From positions 744,001 through 808,000 of the forward strand of contig CAVTXH010000002.1 of assembly GCA_963738625.1 (NCBI GenBank): DNA of 64,000 nt, in the 5' to 3' direction. The position numbers and the translations under genes are program-made. The notes under the pieces were generated by a model that did no database searches, was not told the DNA's origin, and saw only the letters and a list, made by a program, of their open reading frames with translations. Position 1 is the stretch's first letter, and each line of letters begins with the position of its first letter. The stretch comes from UBA7672 sp963738625 (GTDB lineage: Bacteria; Pseudomonadota; Alphaproteobacteria; Caulobacterales; Hyphomonadaceae). Below are positions 8,735 to 17,078 of the stretch, piece by piece.

Positions 8735-9496
8735 CAGCTCACCTTCGCGAACTGGTCGTAGCCGGATTTCTCGAGTTCATGCGCCAGCTCCGGCCCGCCG
8801 GACTTCACGATGCGCCCGCTGGAGAGAATATGGACACGATCCGGCTTTATGTAGTCGAGCAATCGCTGGTAGTGCGTGATCACCAGCATCGAGCGGTCCT
8901 TCGATCGCAACGCGTTGACGCCGTCGGCGACGACTTTCAGCGCATCGATGTCGAGCCCCGAATCCGTCTCGTCTAGAATCATGAAGCGCGGCTCGAGCAT
9001 CAGCATCTGGTAGATTTCCAGCCGCTTCTTCTCTCCGCCAGAGAAGCCGACATTCAGCGGCCGCTTCAGCATCTCCGGATCGATCCGCAAGCGCTCCGCC
9101 GCCACGCGCGACAGGCGCAGGAAATCCGGGGCCGAAACTTCCTTCTCGCCGCGCGCCTTGTGCTGGGCGTTCATCGCCGCGCGGACGAACGTCATCACCG
9201 GCACGCCGGCGATCTCCATGGGATACTGGAACGACAGGAACACGCCCTTCGCTGCGCGCGCTTCAGGCGGCAGCGCCAGCAGGTCCTCGCCCTCGAACTT
9301 CGCCGATGCCCGCCGTGACTTCATATCCGCCGCGGCCGGTCAGCACATAGCTCAGGGTCGACTTGCCCGAACCATTCGGCCCCATCACCGCATGCACCTC
9401 GCCCTTCGGCACGGTGAGCGAAAGCCCTTTGAGGATGTCGCGCGCCGGGCCGTCCTCGGGAACGACGCGCGCATGTAGATTGGACAGCTCGAGCAT
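8734..9496 (-). CDS. sufC: SufC ATPase of the Fe-S scaffold (one internal frameshift)
   Basis: ABC-type ATPase that energises SufBC2D. Starts at ATG 9496. Walker A is GPNGSGKST, the signature FSGGEKKRLE, and Walker B RFMILDETDSGLD; the frame is otherwise collinear over about 253 residues. Between GRGGYEVTAGI and KFEGEDLLAL the frame shifts by one base at about 9303-9304, where an extra G is the simplest explanation. It is followed directly by sufD (overlapping TGATG). Being essential in organisms that rely on SUF, a true null is unlikely. It is separated from sufB by four genes not related to Fe-S assembly. Confidence 0.88.
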
Positions 9497-9642
9497 AAAA
9501 AGCCTGCAAACACGAGGCGCTTCGCGGCCCCGAACCCTCTAGATATGATCTGACCCGCCCCTCCGCGAGGCCAATCCGGCGAAACTTGCGAGGTGTTTCG
9601 TCTCAGCGGGCCTTAATGTCCAGAGGGGCCGGCTAATGCCAG

Positions 9643-10374
9643 CTATTTGAAGATCTCTGCGACAACCGGCTCGGCGCAGAACTGGGTCTTTGCCGCTTCG
9701 CCGCCCAGTCCCAGGGCCGCCAGCGCGCCATCGTCCGTCACGCTGCAGTCCACGCCGGTAACCTTGTCGGGCTCGCCCTGCGCGGTCACCGTCGCGGTGG
9801 CGATCGGCTGCAGCGCATCCATCACAAGCTTGTAGAATTCGACCTCCCACTCGCTGGCGCTGCTGCGCGCCTGCACCGCGATATAGCCGCTGGCCGTGTT
9901 GACGATCGAAACGCCCGAAGGCTCGCCGATCCGCACGAAGCTGTTGTCTTCATTCTGCCGCCACAGCGCCCAGCTGGTGTTGACGTTGCCGGTCTCAAGC
10001 GGAATGCGGATGTCGATGCGGCCGTCCTTGTCGATATCGGCGAGGCTTATCGGTTCAAACGTATTGCCCATCGTCTCCTCGATGGTCTGCAGCGTCGCAT
10101 CGCCGGGCGCAACGACCTGTACTGTCACCTTCGTGGAATCGTCTTCCGCCGGCGTGTAGCGCGCCTCGATCGCGAGCTTTGAATCGTCGCCCAGCATCAG
10201 CCGGCAATCCGGATGTTTCCACCCGTCGGCGCCGGCATCGACCGTCTGCGCCGTCGCGCAGTCAGGCAGCGGCATGCGCTTCGCCGCGGCGCCCGGCAGC
10301 TCGCCCGCATCGCCCGCGTTCGAGCACGCCGCCAGGGCGAGGGCCGCCACGCAGATCGCAAGATGATGTTTCAT
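9643..10374 (-). CDS. lipoprotein with a VCBS/FG-GAP-like calcium loop
   Basis: 243 residues. The N-terminus is a lipoprotein signal (MKHHLAICVAALALAACS, lipobox LAAC), so it is probably anchored in the outer or inner membrane facing the periplasm. In the middle the segment ISLADIDKDGRIDIRIPLE is the D-x-D-x-D-G calcium-binding loop seen in FG-GAP/VCBS repeat proteins. Four further cysteines could form disulfides. No enzymatic domain is recognised. It is the last of four unrelated genes lying between sufB and sufC on the same strand; 146 bp without a gene separate it from sufC. Confidence 0.6.
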   Translation of the reverse strand: MKHHLAICVAALALAACSNAGDAGELPGAAAKRMPLPDCATAQTVDAGADGWKHPDCRLMLGDDSKLAIEARYTPAEDDSTKVTVQVVAPGDATLQTIEETMGNTFEPISLADIDKDGRIDIRIPLETGNVNTSWALWRQNEDNSFVRIGEPSGVSIVNTASGYIAVQARSSASEWEVEFYKLVMDALQPIATATVTAQGEPDKVTGVDCSVTDDGALAALGLGGEAAKTQFCAEPVVAEIFK

Positions 10375-10446
10375 GTCGGCCGCCCTTGTGCTGGCGTCGG
10401 CATAGATCAGTTGCCGGCCTCGCGCCAGCTTACGGGCCCGTAACCC

Positions 10447-10797
10447 CTAGCCCTCCGTAGCCCTGCTCAATTCGCCCTCGAGAAAGCCGACGAACGTCTC
10501 AAGGCTGTAATCTGCGGCGACCCAAATGTTGGGCCAGACGATGGTCTCGCCATCCTCGCGAATGAAGCCGGGATAGAGCTGGTAGGCGTCCGCCCCGACG
10601 ACGACAGCCTCCCACGCATGCCTGGGCGTCAGGAACATCGTGACCAACCCGCCGCCGCAATAGATCTCTGCCTCAGCCAGGCCAAGATCCGCACACGCCT
10701 GCCTGACGCAGACATCGAGCAGTGTCGCAATCTCGTCCGGCGCCGCCGGCGCGGAAGCGTCTGCCATTGCCAGCCGGAAGCGATCGAGCTGCCCCAT
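10447..10797 (-). CDS. hypothetical protein, 116 residues
   Basis: Small soluble protein of unrecognised family. It begins with a polar helix, then alternates short hydrophobic strands (GGGLVTMFLTPRHAWEAVVV) and an acidic C-terminal helix (LETFVGFLEGELSRA). Codon usage is like its neighbours. It lies on the suf operon strand between a 188-residue hypothetical gene and the lipoprotein gene; a 14-bp perfect palindrome (10430-10443) follows its stop. No function is proposed. Confidence 0.5.
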   Translation of the reverse strand: MGQLDRFRLAMADASAPAAPDEIATLLDVCVRQACADLGLAEAEIYCGGGLVTMFLTPRHAWEAVVVGADAYQLYPGFIREDGETIVWPNIWVAADYSLETFVGFLEGELSRATEG

Positions 10798-10890
10798 CCC
10801 CTATCCAGACCACGCTTCAGGCCAGTTGTCGAAACAGCCGAGGCAGCGCGCGGTTGAGCCTCTTCGCCAGAACCTGCGCGAGGTCCCTGT

Positions 10891-11457
10891 TCACTTCAGG
10901 ACCGGAAAATTCTTGCCGAAACTTGCGCCGCTCCATCGCTTCCGCGCTTCCGGCGTCAGAAGCAACGGCAGATGCGCATCCGCCTCCGTATTCCACCAAT
11001 GTATGGCGAGCCCCCGCGCGGCGGCCTCCTGTTCAACAGGCGTCATCAGTTTCAGGATGGCGTCTCCCCGTTTCACCTGGCCGTACTGGGAAACCAGCGC
11101 TTCGCGACGAGCTGCATCAATCTTCGGTTTGCCGGCGCGTTCGAACAACGTGTCGATATCGTCGAGAATACCGCTGGCGCCTGCGGCCCAGTCGATGATT
11201 ACGCCACGCCGATCCTGTATCAGCAGCTCGCGGAAAATGTCCGCCGCGATTTCCGCAAGCGAAGGCTCATAGCCATCGCTTACCCAGGCCGGTTCACCGA
11301 CCGAATGGTCAGCCCAGCCTTCGTACGCCTCCCGGTTATCGAAGAAATGTAGCACCCGTAGCGCCAGCTCTTCTCCGCCCAAATCGCGCATCGCGCCGGC
11401 GAGCGTCGCCCGCACTTCCGCAGGATCTGTCTTCTTGCCCAGCCCGAACACGCCCAC
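10891..11457 (-). CDS. hypothetical protein, 188 residues
   Basis: Soluble, mixed alpha/beta protein with no family I can name securely. Notable stretches are an acidic, Trp-containing middle (GWADHSVGEPAWVSDGYEP) and RRGVIIDWAAGASGILDD, somewhat reminiscent of bacterial SMI1/DUF6630-type proteins, but this is weak. There is no signal peptide or membrane helix. It sits 15 bp downstream of the GyrI-like gene, so it is likely cotranscribed with it inside the interrupted suf operon. Confidence 0.55.
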   Translation of the reverse strand: MGVFGLGKKTDPAEVRATLAGAMRDLGGEELALRVLHFFDNREAYEGWADHSVGEPAWVSDGYEPSLAEIAADIFRELLIQDRRGVIIDWAAGASGILDDIDTLFERAGKPKIDAARREALVSQYGQVKRGDAILKLMTPVEQEAAARGLAIHWWNTEADAHLPLLLTPEARKRWSGASFGKNFPVLK

Positions 11458-11472
11458 CCCCGCTTTTCCCGC

Positions 11473-11925
11473 TCAAATCGCCATGCCCAGGTAGAGATAG
11501 AGATCCGTGCGCACCTTTGTCGGGTCGTCGCTCCAGTCGCCATATATCTCCAGCGACATCGGCGCGCGCCTCAAGCCTTTCGCCTTCACCGCCGCATGCA
11601 GTGCGTCATAGGTCGTCCGCATCTGTCCGTAGTCGCCGATATGCGCCGCTGTGATCACCCGCCCGCCCGGAACATGCGCCGCCTTCACATCCGGATCGGC
11701 AGCACCGGGCTGTCGATCGAGCACGCCGACCAGCATGGTCGCGCCGGCCTTGGTCTCGTTGCTGTAGAAGACAAAATTGTGGCCATGGCCCGGGGTCATT
11801 GCGCCGGGCCTGTAGAGCCGGTCGAACGTCTTACGGCTATTGGGGCCCACGTCCTGCCACGCCGTAAACATCTCGATCCCGGCGCCATGCTGTGGCTGGA
11901 GGTCAATGATGTGCGTAACGGTCAC
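11473..11925 (-). CDS. GyrI-like/AraC effector-binding-type small protein
   Basis: 150 residues starting at GTG 11925, which overlaps the sufB stop (GTGA) and gives translational coupling. Two similar halves resemble the SOUL/GyrI small-molecule-binding fold: a segment with VFYSNETKAGATMLVGVLD in the first half and HVPGGRVITAAHIGDYGQM, then SLEIYGDW and TDLYLYLGMAI in the second. Such stand-alone domains bind hydrophobic or cationic small molecules; no ligand can be assigned. Its tight coupling to sufB suggests the two are always made together, but a role in Fe-S assembly is not established. Confidence 0.65.
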   Translation of the reverse strand: MTVTHIIDLQPQHGAGIEMFTAWQDVGPNSRKTFDRLYRPGAMTPGHGHNFVFYSNETKAGATMLVGVLDRQPGAADPDVKAAHVPGGRVITAAHIGDYGQMRTTYDALHAAVKAKGLRRAPMSLEIYGDWSDDPTKVRTDLYLYLGMAI

Positions 11926-13454
11926 CCCACACTCCCCTCGAGGCTGACCTCCAGAAGCTTCTGCGCCTCGACGGCGAACTCCATCGGCAGTTTCTGCAGC
12001 ACGTCGCGCACGAAGCCGTTCACCAGCAGGGCCACGGCCTCTTCCTCGCCCAGCCCGCGCTGGCGAGCGTAGAACAGCTGGTCGTCGGAAAGCTTGGTCG
12101 TCGTCGCTTCGTGTTCCAGCTGCGCATCGCCACGCCGGTTCTCGACATAGGGAACGGTGTGCGCGCCGCACTCACGCCCGATCAGCAGGCTGTCGCACTG
12201 TGTGAAGTTGCGCGCCTTGGCCGCCTTCGGGTGCACCGACACCAGACCGCGATAAGTGTTGTTGGATTTGCCCGCCGAAATGCCCTTCGAGATAATCCGC
12301 GAACGCGTGTTCTTGCCCAGATGGATCATCTTGGTGCCGGTATCCGCCTGCTGCCGGCCATTGGTCACCGCGATCGAATAGAACTCGCCCGACGAGTCAT
12401 CGCCGCGCAGGATGCAGCTCGGGTATTTCCACGTGATCGCTGAGCCGGTCTCGACCTGCGTCCATGAAATCCGCGAGCGCGGACCACGGCAGTCGCCGCG
12501 CTTGGTGACGAAGTTGTAGATGCCGCCCTTGCCCTCGGCATCGCCCGGCCACCAGTTCTGCACGGTCGAATACTTGATCTCGGCATCGGCCAGCGCGACC
12601 AGCTCGACCACAGCCGCATGCAGCTGGTTCTCGTCGCGCATCGGCGCCGTGCAGCCTTCGAGATAGCTAACGTAGGATCCCTCGTCTGCGATGATCAGCG
12701 TCCGCTCGAACTGCCCCGTTCCCTTCGCATTCATGCGGAAATAGGTCGACAGCTCCATCGGGCAGCGCACGCCCTTGGGCACGTAGACGAACGTCCCGTC
12801 CGAAAACACCGCCGAGTTCAGCGTCGCAAAGAAATTGTCCGTCACCGGCACCACGCTGCCGAGATACTGCTTCACCAGATCCGGATATTCGCGGATCGCC
12901 TCCGAGATCGACATGAAGATGACGCCGGCCTTCGCCAGCTCCGCCTTGAACGTCGTCGCGACCGAAATGCTATCGAACACCGCATCAACCGCAACGCGCG
13001 GCGTCTCGCGCGCCGCCGCCGCCGTCTCCATCGCGCCATCGACGCCGAGCAGCACTTCCTGCTCCCTCAGCGGAATGCCCAGCTTGGCGTAGGTGTCCAG
13101 GATCTCTTTCGGGACGTCATCGATCGATTTGTACTTCGCGGCGTTCTTCGGCGCGGCGTAGTAGTATGCGTCCTGATAGTCGATGGCCGGATAGCGAACC
13201 ATCGCCCAGGTCGGCTCGATCATCTGCTTCCAGCGCTCGAAGGCGTCGAGCCGCCACTGCAGCATCCACTCCGGCTCTTCCTTCTTGCCCGAGATGAAGC
13301 GGACCGTGTCCTCGTTCAGCCCCTTGGGCGCGAGCTCCGTCTCGATGTCGGTGATGAAGCCTTCAGCGTACTTGTCCGCCTCGAGCGCACGCGCGGCGTC
13401 GATCGTGCCTCGATCGATAGTGTCCTTGCCGACGTTTTCCCTGCCTTCAGACAT
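11922..13454 (-). CDS. sufB: SufB, Fe-S cluster scaffold subunit
   Basis: 510 residues, full length and in frame. Typical SufB features are the N-terminal helical region (GFITDIETELAPKGL), the central YVPKGVRCPMELSTYFRMN segment and the beta-helix core with YLEGCTAPMRDENQLHAAVVE, where the conserved cysteine accepts sulfur. The C-terminal part has ENRRGDAQLEHEATTTKLSDDQ. With SufC and SufD it forms the SufBC2D scaffold that builds [4Fe-4S] clusters. It overlaps the upstream cysteine desulfurase gene by 8 bp and the downstream GyrI-like gene by 4 bp. Confidence 0.95.
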   Translation of the reverse strand: MSEGRENVGKDTIDRGTIDAARALEADKYAEGFITDIETELAPKGLNEDTVRFISGKKEEPEWMLQWRLDAFERWKQMIEPTWAMVRYPAIDYQDAYYYAAPKNAAKYKSIDDVPKEILDTYAKLGIPLREQEVLLGVDGAMETAAAARETPRVAVDAVFDSISVATTFKAELAKAGVIFMSISEAIREYPDLVKQYLGSVVPVTDNFFATLNSAVFSDGTFVYVPKGVRCPMELSTYFRMNAKGTGQFERTLIIADEGSYVSYLEGCTAPMRDENQLHAAVVELVALADAEIKYSTVQNWWPGDAEGKGGIYNFVTKRGDCRGPRSRISWTQVETGSAITWKYPSCILRGDDSSGEFYSIAVTNGRQQADTGTKMIHLGKNTRSRIISKGISAGKSNNTYRGLVSVHPKAAKARNFTQCDSLLIGRECGAHTVPYVENRRGDAQLEHEATTTKLSDDQLFYARQRGLGEEEAVALLVNGFVRDVLQKLPMEFAVEAQKLLEVSLEGSVG

Positions 13455-14601
13455 GTGCGCCCAGTTTCACCAGTTGCGGTCGCGCCCGTGCGGCCATCTT
13501 GATCCAGGCCTCGGCCAGCGCGTCGAAATCACGCCAGTCGCTCGCCCAGCCAAAGCTGGCCCGTATCGCCGACCGGGCGGCGGCGTCGTTCAGACCCATC
13601 GCCGTCAACACGCGGCTGGGCTTAACCTTGCCCGACGAGCAGGCCGAGCCAGCCGACACGGCGAAACCCGCCAGGTCCAGGTTCATTATCTGGGTCTCCG
13701 AGGGCAGACCTTCAACGCCGAAACAGGAAACGCCCGCGACACGCGCCGCGCCCGCCCCGTGTACCTGCAGCGTCGATGCGGCCGCCTTCAGCCGCTGCTC
13801 CATCCGGTCCCGATGCTGGGCCAGTTCCGTGTAGGCTGACACGCCGTTCAGCGCCGCTTCGACCGCCGCTGCGAACCCCACGACTCCGGCGACATTCTCC
13901 GTGCCCGCCCTGCGGCCAAACTCCTGCCCGCCGCCTGTCTGCACCGATGCGAACGGCGCGCCCGCTTTCACATAGGCGGCGCCAACACCCTGCGGCCCGC
14001 CGACCTTGTGTGCGGACAGCGAAAGATAATCGACTTCAAGATCGATGACGCTGACATTGATCCTGCCCAACGCCTGGATCGCATCGCAATGGATCAGCCC
14101 GCCGGCCGCGTGCACGACCTCCGCCGCCTCGGCCACCGGCTGGATTACGCCGGTCTCGTTGTTCACGAGCATGAGAGAGACGAGCGGCAGCTGGCCTGCC
14201 GCCTTCAACGCGGCAACGCGCTCACGCAGCCAGTCAAGATCGACGACGCCTTCCGCGCCTGCCGGCCAGCACGATGCATCGCCAGCAATCGTCGTGACCG
14301 AATCGTGTTCGATGGCCGATGCAATCAACGTCGCATTGCCCGCCGCCCGCATCGCGCCGCGCAGGGCTAGCCCCACCGCCTCCGTCCCGCCGCTGACGAA
14401 AGCGATATCATCGCGGCAGGCGCCGATCGACGCCGCAACCATCTCACGCGCGCCCTCGATCGCCGCCCGGGCTTTCCGGCCCTCGGCATGGACGGAGGAC
14501 GGGTTGCCCGTGAGCCGCAGTGCGCCAGACATGGCCGCGGCCGCTTCGGGACGAAGCGGCGCGGTGGCGTTATAGTCGCAATAGGTGCGTACCGGGCTCA
14601 T
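13447..14601 (-). CDS. IscS/NifS-like cysteine desulfurase
   Basis: 384-residue class V aminotransferase. It opens with the typical YCDYNATAPLRP, carries the PLP lysine in LSAHKVGGPQG, and has the sulfur-carrying cysteine in GSACSSGKVKPS, an IscS-type loop rather than the short SufS type. It therefore is a second desulfurase in the same operon, between the Rrf2 regulator and sufB, as in other Caulobacterales and relatives. The start ATG 14601 lies 12 bp downstream of the iscR-like stop. It may serve SUF directly or supply sulfur for other uses such as tRNA thiolation. Confidence 0.92.
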   Translation of the reverse strand: MSPVRTYCDYNATAPLRPEAAAAMSGALRLTGNPSSVHAEGRKARAAIEGAREMVAASIGACRDDIAFVSGGTEAVGLALRGAMRAAGNATLIASAIEHDSVTTIAGDASCWPAGAEGVVDLDWLRERVAALKAAGQLPLVSLMLVNNETGVIQPVAEAAEVVHAAGGLIHCDAIQALGRINVSVIDLEVDYLSLSAHKVGGPQGVGAAYVKAGAPFASVQTGGGQEFGRRAGTENVAGVVGFAAAVEAALNGVSAYTELAQHRDRMEQRLKAAASTLQVHGAGAARVAGVSCFGVEGLPSETQIMNLDLAGFAVSAGSACSSGKVKPSRVLTAMGLNDAAARSAIRASFGWASDWRDFDALAEAWIKMAARARPQLVKLGAHV

Positions 14602-14613
14602 GCCCGGTGGTGT

Positions 14614-15069
14614 CTACGCCAGTTTGGCTTGGGCCGACAGGCCGTTGGCCATGACTGCGGAAGCATCGGGGTAAATGTCCGCAAACTTGCCCGCCATCAC
14701 GTCCGCGACGCTGACGCTCTCAAGGAAGTCGCGAATATGGTCGTCCAGAGCCGACCACAGGCTGGATGTGATCCCGGTCATGCCTGGCCAGTCGCGGTCC
14801 TGGCCGCTGCCGGTCTCCTCGACCGCCCGGAACACCTCGCCGATGGAAACCTCGGCCGACGGCCTCTGCAGGCGATAACCGCCGCCCGGGCCACGGGAAG
14901 AGATCACCAGGCCGCTCCGGCGCAGCATGGCAAAAAGCTGTTCGAGATAGGAAAGCGAGATTTTCTGGCGCTCTGCGACTTCCGCGAGCGGAACGGGCCC
15001 GATGTCGGAGTTACGAGCCACATCGATAAGAGCGATTACGGCATAACGGCCTTTGGACCCGACACGCAT
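14614..15069 (-). CDS. iscR: Rrf2/IscR-like transcriptional regulator lacking cysteines
   Basis: 151 residues; first gene of the suf operon, so presumably its autoregulator. The N-terminal winged helix is classic Rrf2 (MRVGSKGRYAVIALIDVA, then ISLSYLEQLFAMLRRSGLV and SRGPGGGYRLQRP). In IscR three cysteines and a histidine in the following loop bind a [2Fe-2S] cluster. Here that region reads GSGQDRDWPGMTGITSSLW and the whole protein contains no cysteine, so any cluster would need other ligands. A 4-5-4 inverted repeat at 15098-15110 upstream could be its operator. The symbol iscR reflects position and fold, not proven ligand. Confidence 0.88.
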   Translation of the reverse strand: MRVGSKGRYAVIALIDVARNSDIGPVPLAEVAERQKISLSYLEQLFAMLRRSGLVISSRGPGGGYRLQRPSAEVSIGEVFRAVEETGSGQDRDWPGMTGITSSLWSALDDHIRDFLESVSVADVMAGKFADIYPDASAVMANGLSAQAKLA

Positions 15070-15097
15070 GTAATACCTGCCTTTTTCCCCAACCTGC

Positions 15098-15110
15098 GGA
15101 GTATTCCTCC
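15098..15110. promoter_or_regulatory. inverted repeat upstream of the suf operon, possible operator
   Basis: GGAG and CTCC flank a 5-bp spacer, 29 to 41 bp before the iscR-like start codon. Position fits autoregulation by an Rrf2 protein, but the repeat is short and could be chance. Confidence 0.25.
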
Positions 15111-15328
15111 ACTGTTGTCGTTCAATACGCTTCGCCGGTTCATTCGGTTACGCGCACTATTCCGGTCTGGGTACGCCGGGTAGTTTCCCACGGATCACCT
15201 AAGGGCCGCACGAAATACTTGAAATTCGATACCGAAATGGTGTTTGTCGCGCCCTTGCAGCGTTATTGCCGAAGTGACGCTGTAAACGAGTATTGCCCTC
15301 CGCTTCTGGCGCGACCGCGAGTACCCCA

Positions 15329-16051
15329 ATGGCTGAACTGATCATCTCCGGACCCGCTGGCCGGATCGAGGCGCGATACACGCCCGCGCCGGGCGAGAAC
15401 CCGCCCATCGCGCTCATTCTCCACCCGCACCCCAAGGCGGGCGGCACGATGCAGGATCCGGTGACGATCACGCTGTTCGAGTTGTTCTCGGCCCATGGCT
15501 TCTCCACCATGCGCTTCAACTTCCGCGGCGTCGGGCGCAGCCAGGGACAGTTCGACGCCGGCGTCGCCGAACTGTCGGACGCCGCTTACGTGCTCGACCA
15601 CCTCGAGTCGCTGAACGAGAGCCCCAGCCAGTGCTGGGTCGCGGGCTCGTCCTTCGGCGCCTACATCTGCCTCCAGCTGCTGATGCGCCGGCCGGAGATC
15701 GACGGCTTTGTCGCCGTGGCGCCGCCCGCCAATCACTACGACCTCTCCTTCCTGGCGCCCTGCCCGGCTTCCGGAATCATCATCTCGGGCGACAAGGATG
15801 TCGTCGCCCCGCCGTCCGACATCGATCGATCGCTTACGAAAGTCCGCGTGCAGAAGGGCGAAGTGATCGAGCGCGCCACCGTCGCCGGCGCCAACCACTT
15901 CTTCCAGGGCAAACTCGAAGAACTGGAGAAGACCGCCGCGGTCTATCTCAAACGCCGCATGAAGGCCTTCGAGAAAGCGACCAAGGAAGCCAGGGAAGCG
16001 AAAGAGGCCGCCGCAGCCGCCAAGCCGCTGCCCAAGCCGCCGCAGAGCTGA
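15329..16051 (+). CDS. alpha/beta hydrolase
   Basis: 240 residues from ATG 15329 (MAELIISGPAGRIEARY); an upstream TTG in the same frame is less likely. The fold is a small dienelactone/YpfH-like alpha/beta hydrolase: LILHPHPKAGGTM forms the oxyanion strand, VAGSSFGAY the nucleophile elbow with Ser, ISGDKDVVAP the acid, and GANHFFQGK the catalytic His. The C-terminal 30 residues are an Ala/Lys/Glu-rich tail (EAAAAAKPLPKPP). It is divergent from the suf operon and followed after 22 bp by a thioesterase gene. Substrate unknown. Confidence 0.82.
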   Translation: MAELIISGPAGRIEARYTPAPGENPPIALILHPHPKAGGTMQDPVTITLFELFSAHGFSTMRFNFRGVGRSQGQFDAGVAELSDAAYVLDHLESLNESPSQCWVAGSSFGAYICLQLLMRRPEIDGFVAVAPPANHYDLSFLAPCPASGIIISGDKDVVAPPSDIDRSLTKVRVQKGEVIERATVAGANHFFQGKLEELEKTAAVYLKRRMKAFEKATKEAREAKEAAAAAKPLPKPPQS

Positions 16052-16073
16052 CTTTACAATTGCAGGCGGACAA

Positions 16074-16868
16074 TTGTCGACCGGACCCGAACCTTTCTTC
16101 CACCTCGTCGGCGACACGTTCGCGCCGACACGCGCGGCCAACGGCTTCTGGGGGCCGAAGGACAACCTGCATGCCCGCGTGATGATCGGCCTGTTCGCGC
16201 ACGTGATCGAGCAGCAACATGGTGTGCCCGACCTGCAGCCTGCGCGCCTCACCGTCGATCTCTATCGCCTGCCCGATCTTGCGCCGGTGACGGTCGCCAC
16301 GCGCCTCGTCCGTCAGGGCGGACGCATCAAGGTCGTCGAGGCTGAACTGTACTCGGGCGATGTCTCGTCGGCGCGCGCGTCCTGCCAGCTCCTGCGGCGA
16401 ACGCAGCAGCCGGAGGCGCCGACCTGGTCCCGCCCCGCCTGGACTGTTCCGCCGCCGGAGCAGGTTCCGCCGCCGGAAACGCCCTTCACCGAGAAATGGG
16501 AAATGCGACCCATCCTGTCGCCCGGCTTCGTGGCCGGCCATCACCTTCGCGCGCCCGGCCCCCGGCGCACATGGTTGCGGGAAGTGCGGCCGCTCATCGC
16601 GGGCGAGGCCTATACGCCGTTCAGCCGCATCGCGACCGGCATCGACTACACCAGCCCCACCGCCAACGCGGCGGAGACCGGACTCGACTTCATCAACTCT
16701 GATGTGACGCTCTACCTGCATCGCCTGCCCGTGGGCGAGTGGACCGGCTACGAAGTGACCGACCACCAGAGCGCCGAAGGCGTCGCCATCGGCCAATGCC
16801 GGCTTTACGATATCCACGGACCGGTGGGTTTCTCCTCCTGCGCAGCGCTGGCGCAGCGACGGAGGTAA
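16074..16868 (+). CDS. double-hotdog acyl-CoA thioesterase family protein
   Basis: 264 residues, starting at TTG 16074 with AGGCGGA 4 nt upstream. The two halves each look like a hotdog fold: the first has a long helix preceding PARLTVDLYRLPDLAPV and IKVVEAELYSGD, the second RIATGIDYTSPTANAAE and SDVTLYLHRLPVGEWTGYE, ending in GQCRLYDIHGPVGFSSCAAL. This matches the TesB-like/4HBT_3 group found in alphaproteobacteria and mycobacteria. It likely hydrolyses acyl-CoA thioesters in fatty-acid breakdown. It is probably cotranscribed with the preceding hydrolase; no transmembrane segment. Confidence 0.78.
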   Translation: MSTGPEPFFHLVGDTFAPTRAANGFWGPKDNLHARVMIGLFAHVIEQQHGVPDLQPARLTVDLYRLPDLAPVTVATRLVRQGGRIKVVEAELYSGDVSSARASCQLLRRTQQPEAPTWSRPAWTVPPPEQVPPPETPFTEKWEMRPILSPGFVAGHHLRAPGPRRTWLREVRPLIAGEAYTPFSRIATGIDYTSPTANAAETGLDFINSDVTLYLHRLPVGEWTGYEVTDHQSAEGVAIGQCRLYDIHGPVGFSSCAALAQRRR

Positions 16869-17078
16869 TCCGGGATCGCCGGGCAGGCGCTCGGCGGTCC
16901 CAGACTGCCTTGACGTTGTTGCGATCGCGCGCGTATCACCACGCCATGTCGCACCGCGCCCACCTCGCTCCGTATTACTACCGCACGCTGAAATAGCGGG
17001 CGGTGCGACCATGCATGCCGCCCAAGCCGGCGGCGATGTGAGATGGCCTCCGGTCAGACAGATGACTAGGAGCCTCTC

